Shown here: piece by piece, positions 36,628 through 45,109 of the stretch | Position numbering within the stretch: the first letter of the stretch is position 1 | How the letters are laid out: every line of letters begins with the position of its first letter | Assembly: GCA_903848955.1 (NCBI GenBank) | Contig: CAINHS010000061.1 | Coordinates: forward strand, 1-64,000 | DNA length: 64,000 nucleotides | Reading direction: 5' to 3' | Source of the DNA: an uncultured beta proteobacterium | GTDB lineage: Bacteria > Pseudomonadota > Gammaproteobacteria > Burkholderiales > Rhodocyclaceae | Notes under the pieces: generated by a model | Seen by the model: only the letters and a program-made list of their open reading frames with translations | What the model was told of the DNA's origin: nothing | The model's database searches: none | Made by a program: the position numbers and the translations under genes

Positions 36628-36992
36628 TACTCGTCGATACTTCGATCTGGGTCGATCACCTGCGTAGCGGTGACGCGCCGTTGACAGAAAGACTGCTGGC
36701 CGGCGAGGTTGCCACGCACAACTTCGTCATTGGCGAACTGGCTCTGGGCGGCTTGCGCAAGCGCGGCGGCGTGCTTGACCTGCTGCGCGCGTTGCCGCGT
36801 CTGTCGGCTGCCACCGACGATGAAGTCCTCTACTTCATCGAACAACGTGGCTTGAGCGGCAGAGGTATCGGCTATGTCGATGCGCACCTGCTGGCGGCAG
36901 TGGCCATGCATGGAACCAGTCTCTGGACGCGCGATAAGCGATTGCACGACATCGCGGAAGAATATTCGTGGGCGTTCGCGTCCGATCATTGA
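36624..36992 (+). CDS. vapC: VapC-type PIN ribonuclease toxin
   Basis: A 122-residue PIN-domain toxin. The acidic catalytic residues are visible: VDTSIWVDHLR (Asp5), IGELALG (Glu), GYVDAHLLAAV (Asp) and the late TRDKRL (Asp). VapC toxins cut tRNA-fMet or rRNA. It starts with GTG, overlapping the vapB stop, which is the normal coupling of this module. The pair sits inside the leucine-degradation operon, between the acyl-CoA dehydrogenase and the GST remnant. Confidence 0.88.
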   Translation: MILVDTSIWVDHLRSGDAPLTERLLAGEVATHNFVIGELALGGLRKRGGVLDLLRALPRLSAATDDEVLYFIEQRGLSGRGIGYVDAHLLAAVAMHGTSLWTRDKRLHDIAEEYSWAFASDH

Positions 36993-37002
36993 AAGCGACA
37001 GA

Positions 37003-37185
37003 ATGGCCGAATACACGCTGCACTGTTTCGCCCAGTCCGGCAACGCCTGCAAGCCGGCGCTGATGCTGGACTTGTCGGGCGCCGACTGGTCGGCGCGCAT
37101 TGCCGCCCTGCCCGGATGGCAGCACCCCTACCAACTGATGCCCGGCCATCCGCAACCCGGATGGGGAACAGGAGAAAGCCAATGA
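37003..37185 (+). pseudogene. Internally deleted glutathione S-transferase remnant
   Basis: A 60-codon frame beginning MAEYTLHCFAQSGNACKPAL, the usual start of a GST N-terminal thioredoxin-like domain, and ending ALPGWQHPYQLMPGHPQ, which resembles the C-terminal end of some GSTs in betaproteobacteria. Nearly all of the roughly 200-residue middle is missing, so the protein cannot fold as a GST. It still has a stop, and its last bases overlap the start of the isomerase gene (ATGA). It may now only serve as a short leader that couples translation. The GST origin of the N-terminus is firm, that of the end is inference. Confidence 0.7.
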
Positions 37186-37784
37186 AAGAGCCCATCGATT
37201 TCTGGTTCGACTTTTCGTCGCCCTACTCCTACATCGCCAGCGAACGCATCGACGATCTGGCGGCGAAACACGATCGCCGGGTGCGCTGGCGGCCGATCAT
37301 GCTCGGCGCCGCCTTCAAGGCCTCGGGCCTGCCCTTCCTGGTCGGCGTGCCGCTCAAGGGCGAGTACAGCAAACGCGATTTCGACCGCTCGGCACGCTTC
37401 CTCGGCGTGCCCTACACCTTTCCGCCCAAGTTTCCGGTCACTACGCTGGCGGCGGCGCGCGGCTACTACTGGCTGCACGGCCAGGACTGCGCCGCGGCAC
37501 GCGAGTTTGCCCGCGCCGTGTTCCGTGCCTACTGGGTCGATGGCCGCGACATCGGCGAACTGCCGGTCGTGCTGGAGATCGCCGCCAGGCTCGGCATCGA
37601 CGGCGAAGCCTTGACGGCGGCGATCGCGACGCCGGAGATCAAGGAGCGCCTCAAGCAGGAAACCGAGGCGGCGGTTGCCCGGGGCATGTTCGGCGCGCCG
37701 TATTTCATGGTCGACGGCGAGCCCTTCTGGGGTGCCGACCGCCTGCCGCAGATAGACAAGTGGCTTGCCACGGGAGGATTCTGA
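37182..37784 (+). CDS. 2-hydroxychromene-2-carboxylate isomerase (DsbA-like fold)
   Basis: A 200-residue protein of the HCCA isomerase/kappa-GST group, which uses glutathione to isomerise 2-hydroxychromene-2-carboxylate, known from naphthalene degradation but widespread. The start reads [19 protein letters not shown], where the catalytic Ser (in SPYSYI) replaces the DsbA CxxC. The C-terminus has [19 protein letters not shown]. Its link to leucine breakdown is unclear. The ATG at 37182 overlaps the GST remnant. A run of C/G-rich hairpins follows its stop. Confidence 0.88.
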   Translation: MKEPIDFWFDFSSPYSYIASERIDDLAAKHDRRVRWRPIMLGAAFKASGLPFLVGVPLKGEYSKRDFDRSARFLGVPYTFPPKFPVTTLAAARGYYWLHGQDCAAAREFARAVFRAYWVDGRDIGELPVVLEIAARLGIDGEALTAAIATPEIKERLKQETEAAVARGMFGAPYFMVDGEPFWGADRLPQIDKWLATGGF

Positions 37785-37789
37785 ATATG

Positions 37790-37983
37790 ACTACATTCCC
37801 CCCAACCCCCTTTCCAGGAAAGGGGGTGCGCAAGCGCACCCTTCAGGGAAATATGACGGCCCACCCCCCTTCCCCCGCCCCGTGGGCGGGGGTGACTGGT
37901 CACCTCCCCCGCACGGCGGGGGAGGCAGGGAGGGAGTGCCCATCCTTTACCCGCGCCAGCGCGGGCGGCCCGGCGGAGGCAGC
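37790..37983. repeat. Cluster of C/G-rich hairpins before liuB
   Basis: The 199-base spacer before liuB is almost wholly hairpins: CCCCCTTTCC/GGAAAGGGGG, GGTGCGC/GCGCACC, CCCCCGCCC/GGGCGGGGG, GGTGAC/GTCACC, CCTCCCCCG/CGGGGGAGG and CCCGCGC/GCGCGGG in order. No reading frame here looks real. It is rich in C on the plus strand, the reverse of the G-rich repeats at 48751 and 52280. It separates the isomerase from the carboxylase genes and could limit read-through. Confidence 0.75.
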
Positions 37984-39591
37984 ATGAGCGTCATCAAGTC
38001 AAAACTCAACATCCGCAGCGAGGAGTTCAAGGCCAACGCTGCGGCCATGGCAGCGCTGGTCGCCGACCTGCGCGAGAAGACCATCGCGGTCTCCGCCGGC
38101 GGCTCGCCGGAAACTGCGGCCAAGCACAAGGCGCGCGGCAAGCTGCTGCCGCGTGAGCGCATCAATGCGCTGCTCGATCCGGGCGCGGCCTTCCTCGAAT
38201 TCTCGGCACTGGCCGCGCTCGGCATGTACAGCGGCGATGTCGCTTCGGCCGGCGTCGTCACCGGCATCGGCCGGGTCAAGGGTGTCGAGTGCATGATCGT
38301 CGCCAACGACGCCACGGTGAAGGGTGGTTCCTACTTTCCGCTGACGGTCAAGAAGCATCTGCGTGCCCAGGAAATCGCGCTGCAGAACCGCCTGCCCTGC
38401 ATCTATCTGGTCGACTCCGGCGGCGCCAACCTGCCGACGCAGGACGAGGTCTTTCCCGATCGTGACCACTTCGGCCGCATTTTCTTCAATCAGGCCAACA
38501 TGTCGGCGCAAGGCATTCCGCAGATCGGCATCGTCATGGGTTCCTGCACCGCGGGCGGCGCCTACATGCCGGCCATGTCCGACGAGTCGGTTATCGTCCG
38601 GAACCAGGGCACCATCTTTCTCGGCGGCCCGCCGCTGGTGAAGGCCGCCACCGGCGAAGTGGTCAGTGCCGAAGACCTCGGCGGCGGCGACGTGCATACG
38701 CGGATATCCGGCGTTTGCGACCACCTGGCCGAGAACGACCACCACGCGCTGTCCATCGCGCGTCGCATCGTCGGCAATCTCAACTGGCAGAAGCCGGTTT
38801 CGCTGGACATCGCCACGCCCGAGGAACCGCTCTACGACCCCGCCGAGCTCGGCGGCGTGATTCCGGCCGACACCAAGAAGCCCTACGACGTGCGCGAAGT
38901 CATCGCCCGCCTGGTCGACGGCTCGCGCTTCGACGAATTCAAGTCGCGCTACGGCACTACCCTGGTCACCGGCTTCGCCCGCCTGCACGGCTATCCGCTC
39001 GGCATTGTCGCCAACAACGGCATCCTCTTCGGCGAGTCGGCGCAGAAGGGCGCGCACTTCATCGAACTCTGCGCCCAGCGCGGCATTCCGCTTTTGTTCC
39101 TGCAGAACATCACCGGCTTCATGGTCGGCCGCAAGTACGAGAACAGCGGCATCGCCAAAGACGGCGCGAAGATGGTCACCGCCGTGGCCACGGCGCAGGT
39201 GCCGAAATTCACCATGATCATCGGCGGCTCCTTCGGCGCCGGCAACTACGGCATGTGCGGCCGAGCCTACAGCCCGCGCATGTTGTGGATGTGGCCGAAT
39301 TCGCGCATCAGCGTGATGGGCGGCGAACAGGCAGCGTCGGTGTTGTCCACCATCCGCCGCGACGGCATGGAGGCCGCCGGCAAGGAATGGAGCAAGGAAG
39401 AGGAGGAGCGCTTCAAGGCGCCGATCCGCGAACAGTACGAGACGCAGGGTCATCCCTACTACGCCACGGCGCGCATCTGGGATGACGGCGTGATAGACCC
39501 GGCGCAGACGCGGCGCACCCTGGGCCTGGGAATTTCCGCTTCGCTGAACGCACCAATATTGCCGACAAAGTTCGGCGTCTTCCGCATGTAA
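37984..39591 (+). CDS. liuB: Methylcrotonyl-CoA carboxylase beta subunit (carboxyltransferase)
   Basis: A 535-residue carboxyltransferase that moves CO2 from biotin to 3-methylcrotonyl-CoA, making 3-methylglutaconyl-CoA. N- and C-half domains have the family stretches [32 protein letters not shown] and [13 protein letters not shown]. The beta-subunit type MccB, rather than propionyl-CoA carboxylase, is supported by neighbouring liuA, liuC, liuD and liuE. The start is ATG 37984; in-frame sequence upstream is non-coding hairpin DNA. Its partner LiuD follows after liuC. Confidence 0.95.
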   Translation: MSVIKSKLNIRSEEFKANAAAMAALVADLREKTIAVSAGGSPETAAKHKARGKLLPRERINALLDPGAAFLEFSALAALGMYSGDVASAGVVTGIGRVKGVECMIVANDATVKGGSYFPLTVKKHLRAQEIALQNRLPCIYLVDSGGANLPTQDEVFPDRDHFGRIFFNQANMSAQGIPQIGIVMGSCTAGGAYMPAMSDESVIVRNQGTIFLGGPPLVKAATGEVVSAEDLGGGDVHTRISGVCDHLAENDHHALSIARRIVGNLNWQKPVSLDIATPEEPLYDPAELGGVIPADTKKPYDVREVIARLVDGSRFDEFKSRYGTTLVTGFARLHGYPLGIVANNGILFGESAQKGAHFIELCAQRGIPLLFLQNITGFMVGRKYENSGIAKDGAKMVTAVATAQVPKFTMIIGGSFGAGNYGMCGRAYSPRMLWMWPNSRISVMGGEQAASVLSTIRRDGMEAAGKEWSKEEEERFKAPIREQYETQGHPYYATARIWDDGVIDPAQTRRTLGLGISASLNAPILPTKFGVFRM

Positions 39592-39602
39592 ATCGAATGC
39601 AA

Positions 39603-39678
39603 ACCACAGAGACACAGAGGCGCAGAGAAAATCCTGTCCATCTCTTGCATTTCCTCTGTGTCTCTGTGCCTCTGTGGT
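39603..39678. repeat. CACAGAG inverted-repeat element C
   Basis: Left arm ACCACAGAGACACAGAGG (39603-39620) and right arm CCTCTGTGTCTCTGTGCC with TCTGTGGT (39653-39678) pair imperfectly around a unique centre. It fills the liuB-liuC spacer. The end GGTGAAAGG supplies the apparent ribosome binding site of liuC (ATG 39692). Confidence 0.82.
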
Positions 39679-39691
39679 GAAAGGATTTTCA

Positions 39692-40483
39692 ATGTACCAA
39701 TCGATACTGACTGAAATCGACCTCGGCGTCGGCATCATCACGCTGAACCGTGCCGAGCGCCACAATGCCTTTGACGATGTGCTGATCGGCGAACTGGCCG
39801 AGGCCATTGACTTCATGGCGGCCGAGCCGGCCGTGCGCGTGCTGGTGATCTCGAGTACCGGCAAGAGTTTCTGCGCCGGCGCCGATCTCAACTGGATGAA
39901 GCGTGCGGCGGGCTACAGCAGTGACGACAACCTGCGCGATTCGCGGGCGCTGGCCGAGATGCTGCGGCGCCTGGCGCAATGCCCGAAGCCGACCATCGCC
40001 CGCATCCAGGGGGCGGCCTACGGCGGCGGCGTCGGCCTCGCGGCCTGCTGCGACATCGCCATCGCCACCATCGACGCGCAGTTTGCGCTGACCGAAGTCA
40101 AGCTCGGCATCATCCCCGCGGTGATCAGTCCGCACGTCATCGCCGCCATCGGCGAACGCTACGCGCGGCGCTACATGCTGACGGCGGAGCGCTTCTCGGC
40201 CGCCGAGGCCTACCGCATCGGCCTCATCCACGAACTGGTGACCGATCCCGAGGCACTCGACGAGGCTGTCGGCGAGATCGTCGATGCCTTGATGAACAAC
40301 GGGCCGCGGGCGCTGGCCGAGTGCAAGCAACTGATCGCCGCGGTGGCCTGGAAGCCCTTGTCGCCGGAAGTGATAGAAGACACCGCGCAACGCATCACCC
40401 GCCAGCGGGCCAGCGCCGAAGGGCGCGAGGGCATGACGGCGTTCTTGGAGAAGCGCAAACCCAACTGGAATCAAAATCATTAA
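39692..40483 (+). CDS. liuC: Methylglutaconyl-CoA hydratase LiuC (enoyl-CoA hydratase family)
   Basis: A 263-residue crotonase that hydrates 3-methylglutaconyl-CoA to HMG-CoA. The oxyanion-hole regions ISSTGKSFCAGADLNWM and GAAYGGGVGLAACCDIAI, and the conserved LTEVKLGIIPAVISP loop with the catalytic Glu, are present. The position between liuB and liuD fits the standard liu order. I use the ATG at 39692 (MYQSILTEID); an in-frame GTG 18 bases earlier lies in the repeat. The stop TAA overlaps the next repeat by one base. Confidence 0.93.
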   Translation: MYQSILTEIDLGVGIITLNRAERHNAFDDVLIGELAEAIDFMAAEPAVRVLVISSTGKSFCAGADLNWMKRAAGYSSDDNLRDSRALAEMLRRLAQCPKPTIARIQGAAYGGGVGLAACCDIAIATIDAQFALTEVKLGIIPAVISPHVIAAIGERYARRYMLTAERFSAAEAYRIGLIHELVTDPEALDEAVGEIVDALMNNGPRALAECKQLIAAVAWKPLSPEVIEDTAQRITRQRASAEGREGMTAFLEKRKPNWNQNH

Positions 40484-40561
40484 CCACAGAGACACAGAGA
40501 CACAGAGAAGTACAGAGACAAGGCATTTTTGCCGTTCTCTGTGCCTCTGTGTCTCTGTGGT
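40483..40561. repeat. CACAGAG inverted-repeat element D
   Basis: Left arm ACCACAGAGACACAGAG with further copies to 40518, and right arm TTCTCTGTGCCTCTGTGTC to TGTGGT (40535-40561), separated by about 16 bases. It starts on the last base of the liuC stop. It is followed by TGAAAGG, and then by the duplicated start of liuD. Confidence 0.82.
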
Positions 40562-40572
40562 GAAAGGCTCCT

Positions 40573-40698
40573 ATGTTTAGCAAGATACTTATCGCCAACC
40601 GGGGAGACCAGCCGCGAAGCGGCGCAGCGGCGCAGCCAAATTGCATCGCACGCGAAGCGTGCTCAGGAAATTTCTCTCCGGAGGTCAAGCATGTTTAA
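40573..40698 (+). pseudogene. Duplicated, truncated 5' end of a biotin carboxylase gene
   Basis: The frame starts MFSKILIANRGD and then departs into 29 unrelated codons, ending in a TAA that overlaps the true liuD start by eight bases. The first 35 bases (40573-40607) match the start of liuD (40691-40725) at 32 positions, with the three changes all in codons 3, 5 and 7. This is a partial copy, either a duplication of liuD or the head of a second biotin carboxylase gene (accC or pccA type) deleted at its rear. It may form a 41-residue leader peptide, since its stop overlaps liuD. Confidence 0.72.
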
Positions 40699-42700
40699 CA
40701 AGATCCTTATAGCCAACCGGGGAGAAATTGCCTGCCGTGTCATCAAGACCGCACGGCGCATGGGCATCCGCACCGTCGCCGTGTATTCCGAGGCCGACGC
40801 CGGGGCGCGACATGTGCGTCTGGCCGACGAGGCGGTCTGCATCGGCGCGCCACCGCCCAAGGAATCCTACCTGGTGGCGGACAAGATCATTGCTGCGGCT
40901 CTGGCCACCGGCGCACAGGCGGTGCATCCGGGCTACGGCTTTCTCTCCGAGAACGAGGACTTCGCCCGGGCCTGCGAGAAGAGCGGCATCGTCTTCATCG
41001 GCCCGCCGGTGTATGCGCTGCGCGCCATGGGTTCCAAGTCCGAAGCCAAGAAGCTGATGGAGAAGGCCGGCGTGCCGCTGACGCCCGGCTATCACGGCGA
41101 CAATCAGGATCCGGATTTTCTCCGGCAGCAGGCCGACGGCATCGGCTATCCGGTGCTGATCAAGGCGGCGGCCGGCGGCGGCGGCAAGGGCATGCGCGCC
41201 GTCGACAGGAGCGCGGACTTTCCCGATGCGCTGGCCTCCTGCAAGCGCGAGGCGGCGTCGAGTTTCGGCGACCAGCACGTGCTGATTGAAAAGTATCTGC
41301 AACGTCCGCGCCACATCGAGATCCAGGTCTTCGGCGACAGCCACGGCAATTGCGTTTATCTGTTCGAGCGCGACTGTTCGGTGCAGCGTCGCCATCAGAA
41401 GGTACTGGAGGAAGCTCCCGCACCCGACATGCCCGCCGCGCGCCGCGCCGCCATGGGCAAGGCCGCCGTCGACGCGGCGCGGGCGGTAGGCTACGTCGGC
41501 GCCGGCACGGTCGAATTCATCGTCAATCAGGACGGCACCTTTTACTTCATGGAGATGAACACGCGCCTTCAGGTGGAGCATCCGGTGACCGAAATGATCA
41601 CCGGCCTCGATCTGGTCGAGTGGCAGCTGAAAGTGGCTGCCGGCGAGACGCTGCCGCTGCGCCAGGAACAGCTGGCGATCCGCGGCCATGCGCTGGAAGC
41701 GCGCATCTATGCCGAAGATCCGGACAAGGGCTTCCTGCCCTCGGTCGGTCGCCTGATCCACCTCGCGCCGCCGGCGGAAACCCTGCACGTGCGCGTCGAT
41801 ACCGGCGTCGAGCAGGACGACGAAATTTCGCCGCATTACGACCCGATGATCGCCAAACTGATCGTCTGGGATGAAACCCGTGAACGGGCGCTGGCGCGCA
41901 TGCTGCAGGCATTGGCCGACTACCGCGTGGTCGGCGTGTCGAACAACATCGGCTTCCTCTCGCGCGTCGTCGCCTGCCCGGCCTTTGCCCGGGCCGAACT
42001 CGACACCGGGCTGATCGAGCGCGAACGCGCTTTCCTGTTTCCCGAAGCCGCCGAGCCGCCGGCCGAAGCCTGGCTGGTTGCCGCGCTGGCCGAACTGATT
42101 CGCGACCAGCAGTACGCCGCCGCGGATGCCACCGCCAGCTGCGATCCTCATTCACCCTGGCATCAGCGCGACGGCTGGCGCGTGAACGGCAACGCCCGGC
42201 GCGAGATCAGGCTGCGCTGCGGGGAAACCGAAAAAGTGGTCAATGCCGGTTATGCCGGAGACCGCTTTGCGCTCGAATTCGAAGGCTGCAGCACTACCGC
42301 CGCCGGGCGATTCACCGGCAGCAGCGAGTTGCGCGTCGATCTCGGCGGACGCCGCATCAACGTTACCGTGGTATCCGCCAACGAAAGGCGCCATGTCTTC
42401 ATCGACGGCGTCTGCTTCATCTTCGCCGCCATCGATCCGCTGTTCCACGCCGGCAGCGGCGGTGGCGCGGAAGGCGGGTTGACGGCGCCTATGCCGGGCA
42501 AGGTCATCGCGCTGATCGCCGCGGTTGGCGCAAGGGTGGAGAAGGGCGCGCCGCTCTTGATCCTCGAAGCCATGAAAATGGAACATACGATTGCCGCGCC
42601 GGCTTCCGGGGTGGTGAAAGCCTTCTGCTTCAATGTCGGCGAGCAGGTCAGCGATGGCGCCGAACTAGTAGAATTCGAGGTTGACACAAAATCGTCGTGA
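40691..42700 (+). CDS. liuD: Methylcrotonyl-CoA carboxylase alpha subunit (biotin carboxylase and carrier)
   Basis: A 669-residue biotin carboxylase. Residues 1-445 hold the ATP-grasp carboxylase (start MFNKILIANRGEIACRVIKT, ATP loop KAAAGGGGKGMRAV, FMEMNTRLQVEHPVTE). The C-terminus (about 590-669) is the biotinyl carrier with the biotin lysine in ILEAMKMEHTI. It uses bicarbonate and ATP. Length fits MCC alpha. The start is fixed by a strong CGGAGG site eight bases before the ATG at 40691, and by the duplication upstream. Bicarbonate supply may come from the carbonic anhydrase fusion. liuE follows after six bases. Confidence 0.96.
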   Translation: MFNKILIANRGEIACRVIKTARRMGIRTVAVYSEADAGARHVRLADEAVCIGAPPPKESYLVADKIIAAALATGAQAVHPGYGFLSENEDFARACEKSGIVFIGPPVYALRAMGSKSEAKKLMEKAGVPLTPGYHGDNQDPDFLRQQADGIGYPVLIKAAAGGGGKGMRAVDRSADFPDALASCKREAASSFGDQHVLIEKYLQRPRHIEIQVFGDSHGNCVYLFERDCSVQRRHQKVLEEAPAPDMPAARRAAMGKAAVDAARAVGYVGAGTVEFIVNQDGTFYFMEMNTRLQVEHPVTEMITGLDLVEWQLKVAAGETLPLRQEQLAIRGHALEARIYAEDPDKGFLPSVGRLIHLAPPAETLHVRVDTGVEQDDEISPHYDPMIAKLIVWDETRERALARMLQALADYRVVGVSNNIGFLSRVVACPAFARAELDTGLIERERAFLFPEAAEPPAEAWLVAALAELIRDQQYAAADATASCDPHSPWHQRDGWRVNGNARREIRLRCGETEKVVNAGYAGDRFALEFEGCSTTAAGRFTGSSELRVDLGGRRINVTVVSANERRHVFIDGVCFIFAAIDPLFHAGSGGGAEGGLTAPMPGKVIALIAAVGARVEKGAPLLILEAMKMEHTIAAPASGVVKAFCFNVGEQVSDGAELVEFEVDTKSS

Positions 42701-42706
42701 ATTCGA

Positions 42707-43633
42707 ATGGCCCTCCCCAGCAAAGTACGCATTGTCGAAGTCGGTCCGCGTGACGGACTGCAAAACGAGAAGAAGCCTGTTGCAACTGCCGTAAAGGTCG
42801 AACTCATCCACCGTCTTGCTGCCGCCGGTCTCAAGAGCATCGAGGCCACGGCCTTCGTTTCGCCGAAGTGGGTGCCGCAGATGGCGGATGCCGCCGAGGT
42901 TTTCGCCGCCATCGAGAAGCTGCCCGATGTCAGCTACCCGGTGCTGACGCCCAATATGAAGGGCTTCGAGGCGGCGCTGGCGGCGGGGGCCAGGGAAGTT
43001 GCGGTGTTCGGCGCCGCTTCTGAAACCTTTTCGCAGAAGAACATCAACTGCTCGATCGCCGAATCGCTGGAGCGCTTCCGTCCCATCGTCGAAGCCGCCA
43101 AGGCGGCGGACATCAAGGTGCGCGGCTACGTCTCCTGCGTCCTGGGCTGCCCCTACGAGGGCGAGATCACGCCTCTGGCCGTTGCCGACGTGGCGCAGGC
43201 GCTGATCGACATGGGTTGCTACGAGATCAGCCTCGGCGACACCGTCGGCGCCGGCACGCCGGAGCGCACCAAGAACATGATCGAGGCGGTGGCCAGGCGC
43301 ATTCCGCTTAAGAAGATCGCCGGACACTTCCACGATACCTACGGCATGGCGACGGCCAACATCTACGCCGCGCTGCAAATGGGCATCGGCATCTTCGACA
43401 GTTCCGTCGCCGGCCTCGGCGGCTGTCCCTATGCCTCCGGCGCTTTGGGCAATGTCGCGACCGAAGATGTGGTCTGGCTGTTGTCGGGCCTGGGCATCGA
43501 CAGCGGAATCAATCTCGACGCGCTGGTGGATACCGGCGTCTGGATCTCGAAGAAGCTCAAGCGCGAACCGGCTTCGCGCGTGTCGCAAGCCGTCCTTGCC
43601 CGGCGCGCCATGCAGGCAGCCGTCCGCGGGTGA
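42707..43633 (+). CDS. liuE: Hydroxymethylglutaryl-CoA lyase LiuE
   Basis: A 308-residue HMG-CoA lyase of the DRE-TIM metallolyase fold, cleaving HMG-CoA to acetyl-CoA and acetoacetate, the last step of leucine catabolism. The metal/substrate residues show as [18 protein letters not shown] and [15 protein letters not shown]; the lyase signature [17 protein letters not shown] with its active-site Cys is present. Its stop overlaps the next gene's GTG by four bases. This gene and liuA-liuD account for every catalytic step from isovaleryl-CoA. Confidence 0.96.
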   Translation: MALPSKVRIVEVGPRDGLQNEKKPVATAVKVELIHRLAAAGLKSIEATAFVSPKWVPQMADAAEVFAAIEKLPDVSYPVLTPNMKGFEAALAAGAREVAVFGAASETFSQKNINCSIAESLERFRPIVEAAKAADIKVRGYVSCVLGCPYEGEITPLAVADVAQALIDMGCYEISLGDTVGAGTPERTKNMIEAVARRIPLKKIAGHFHDTYGMATANIYAALQMGIGIFDSSVAGLGGCPYASGALGNVATEDVVWLLSGLGIDSGINLDALVDTGVWISKKLKREPASRVSQAVLARRAMQAAVRG

Positions 43634-43854
43634 TTGCCGGCCCCGTGGCGGCAGAAGCGGAGGGCGTGGTCGTTTCGCCCTGCATCAATGTCTGCAAAAT
43701 GGACGCCGGCCACTGTACCGGCTGCTTTCGCAGCCTCGACGAGATTGTCCGCTGGGCCACGGCGGGCGACCACGACAAGCGCCTGATCCTTGCCGCCGTC
43801 GCGCAGCGGCGGAGCCGCGCCGCTCCCGGTGCAGGGTCGCCAGTCGCCGGATGA
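43630..43854 (+). CDS. DUF1289 small zinc-type protein
   Basis: A 74-residue protein with the DUF1289 pattern [19 protein letters not shown], four cysteines that could bind a metal or Fe-S centre, then [16 protein letters not shown]. Function is unknown; many DUF1289 genes sit next to oxidoreductase or catabolic genes. It begins with a GTG inside the liuE stop and overlaps the following ATG by four bases, so it is coupled to both. Confidence 0.82.
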   Translation: MIAGPVAAEAEGVVVSPCINVCKMDAGHCTGCFRSLDEIVRWATAGDHDKRLILAAVAQRRSRAAPGAGSPVAG

Positions 43855-44768
43855 AGTTGCCCGACTCTATCCTCGTCATTGAACGCGGCTGGCTGTCGTC
43901 GAACAACATCCTGCTGTTCGAGGGCGAGTCGGCGACGCTGGTCGATGCCGGCTATGTCGGGCATGCGGCGCAGACGGTCGACCTGGTGAAATCGGGCCTG
44001 GCGGGACGGCGGCTCGGCCGGCTGATAAACACCCACTCGCACTCCGACCACATCGGCGGCAATGCCGCGCTGCAGGCGGCTTTCGCTTGCCGCATCGTGA
44101 TTCCGGCCGGCATCGAGCGCATGGTCAGCGAATGGGATACCGAGGCCCTGCTGCTCGGTCCGGCAAAGCAGCGCGGCGACCGCTTCGCCCATGACGCGGT
44201 GATCGAGAGCAACAGCGAATTCGAAATGGGCGGGTTGATCTGGCAGGCGCTGCCGGCGCCCGGTCACGACATGGAGGCGCTGGTTTTTTACTGCCCGGAA
44301 AAGCGCATCCTGATTTCCGGCGACGCGCTGTGGCAGGACGGCTTCGGCATCATATTCGGCGAAATGATGGGCAGGAAGGATGCCCTGCCGGCGACCCGCA
44401 GCACGCTGGAAATGATCGGCCGGCTCGGCGTCGATATCGTCATCCCCGGCCACGGTGCGCCTTTCGATGATTTCGATGCCGCCATGGCGCGGGCCTTGAA
44501 GCGACTCGCTTCGTTCGAGGCCGAACCCATGCGCATGGGGCGCAATGCGGTGCGCGCCTGCTTCACCTTCAATCTGCTCGACCTGCAGCGCCTGCGCGAG
44601 GACGAACTGCCGGCCTACCTGAAAAGCGTACCGTTCTTTCATGGCGTCAATCAGCGCATGCTGGGTTTTTCCGATGATGATTTCGCCTCCTGGCTGCTCG
44701 GCGAACTGCTCAGGTCGCGTTCGATCGAAATAAGCGACGGCTGGATACTGCCGACCATGGCGCCTTAG
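43851..44768 (+). CDS. MBL-fold hydrolase
   Basis: A 305-residue metallo-beta-lactamase-fold enzyme. Metal ligands are in THSHSDHIGG, PAPGHDMEALVF, ILISGDALW and VIPGHGAPF. It is distinct from the MBL protein beside phaC and from the YcbL type at 17757. Its place at the end of the liu run points to thioester or lactone hydrolysis, but no substrate is shown. It overlaps the DUF1289 gene by four bases, and no clear terminator follows. Confidence 0.82.
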   Translation: MKLPDSILVIERGWLSSNNILLFEGESATLVDAGYVGHAAQTVDLVKSGLAGRRLGRLINTHSHSDHIGGNAALQAAFACRIVIPAGIERMVSEWDTEALLLGPAKQRGDRFAHDAVIESNSEFEMGGLIWQALPAPGHDMEALVFYCPEKRILISGDALWQDGFGIIFGEMMGRKDALPATRSTLEMIGRLGVDIVIPGHGAPFDDFDAAMARALKRLASFEAEPMRMGRNAVRACFTFNLLDLQRLREDELPAYLKSVPFFHGVNQRMLGFSDDDFASWLLGELLRSRSIEISDGWILPTMAP

Positions 44769-45109
44769 GCTCCCGGGATTTCTACGTAGGACCTTTCGAA
44801 GAGATCTTAAATCGCTTGAAAAGCGTACCTGATAGCGTGCCATTTGAGCTTCTCTGAAGGAGTACGAAATGAACCCCCTTACCGCCGGAGAAGCGCGCGT
44901 AAACCTTTACCGGCCGGTCGTCGCTTTGGCATCGAGTTGCTTTAGCCGGCGGTGCGCGAGGCGTTAGCGGGACCCGGGCCTGGATCCTACAGCGGCGACA
45001 TGCGATATAATCCCGACGAATTCACTCGGGTATGTGCGGGGCTTTCCGAGAGATAATCCCGCCCTTGCGATTTCCTCGCTCCACCATTCGTCATCATCAA
45101 AGGCCTTTC
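44769..45109. promoter_or_regulatory. Intergenic region before apbC, with candidate -10 element
   Basis: 341 bases without a recognised gene. Apart from the small frame at 44869-44967, the clearest signal is TATAAT at 45006-45011, a perfect -10 box 99 bases before the apbC ATG. A matching -35 is weak. The region has short CCGCCGG/CCGGCGG pairing and no long repeat. Confidence 0.5.
44869..44967 (+). CDS. Possible small protein or leader peptide
   Basis: A 32-codon frame beginning MNPLTAGEARVNL and ending in a basic tail (SRRCARR). It is preceded by a very good ribosome binding site (GAAGGAG, six bases from the ATG), better than those of several real genes here. It ends 142 bases before the apbC ATG. 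I do not recognise it. It could be a leader peptide, a small basic protein, or chance. Confidence 0.35.
   Translation: MNPLTAGEARVNLYRPVVALASSCFSRRCARR

Noticed and set aside
37785-37983. Protein-coding extension of liuB upstream of 37984
   Set aside because: The translation is Pro/Arg-rich from hairpin DNA, and the ATG at 37984 gives the full normal carboxyltransferase.
37999-39891. 630-codon minus frame opposite liuB
   Set aside because: Antisense shadow of the carboxyltransferase.
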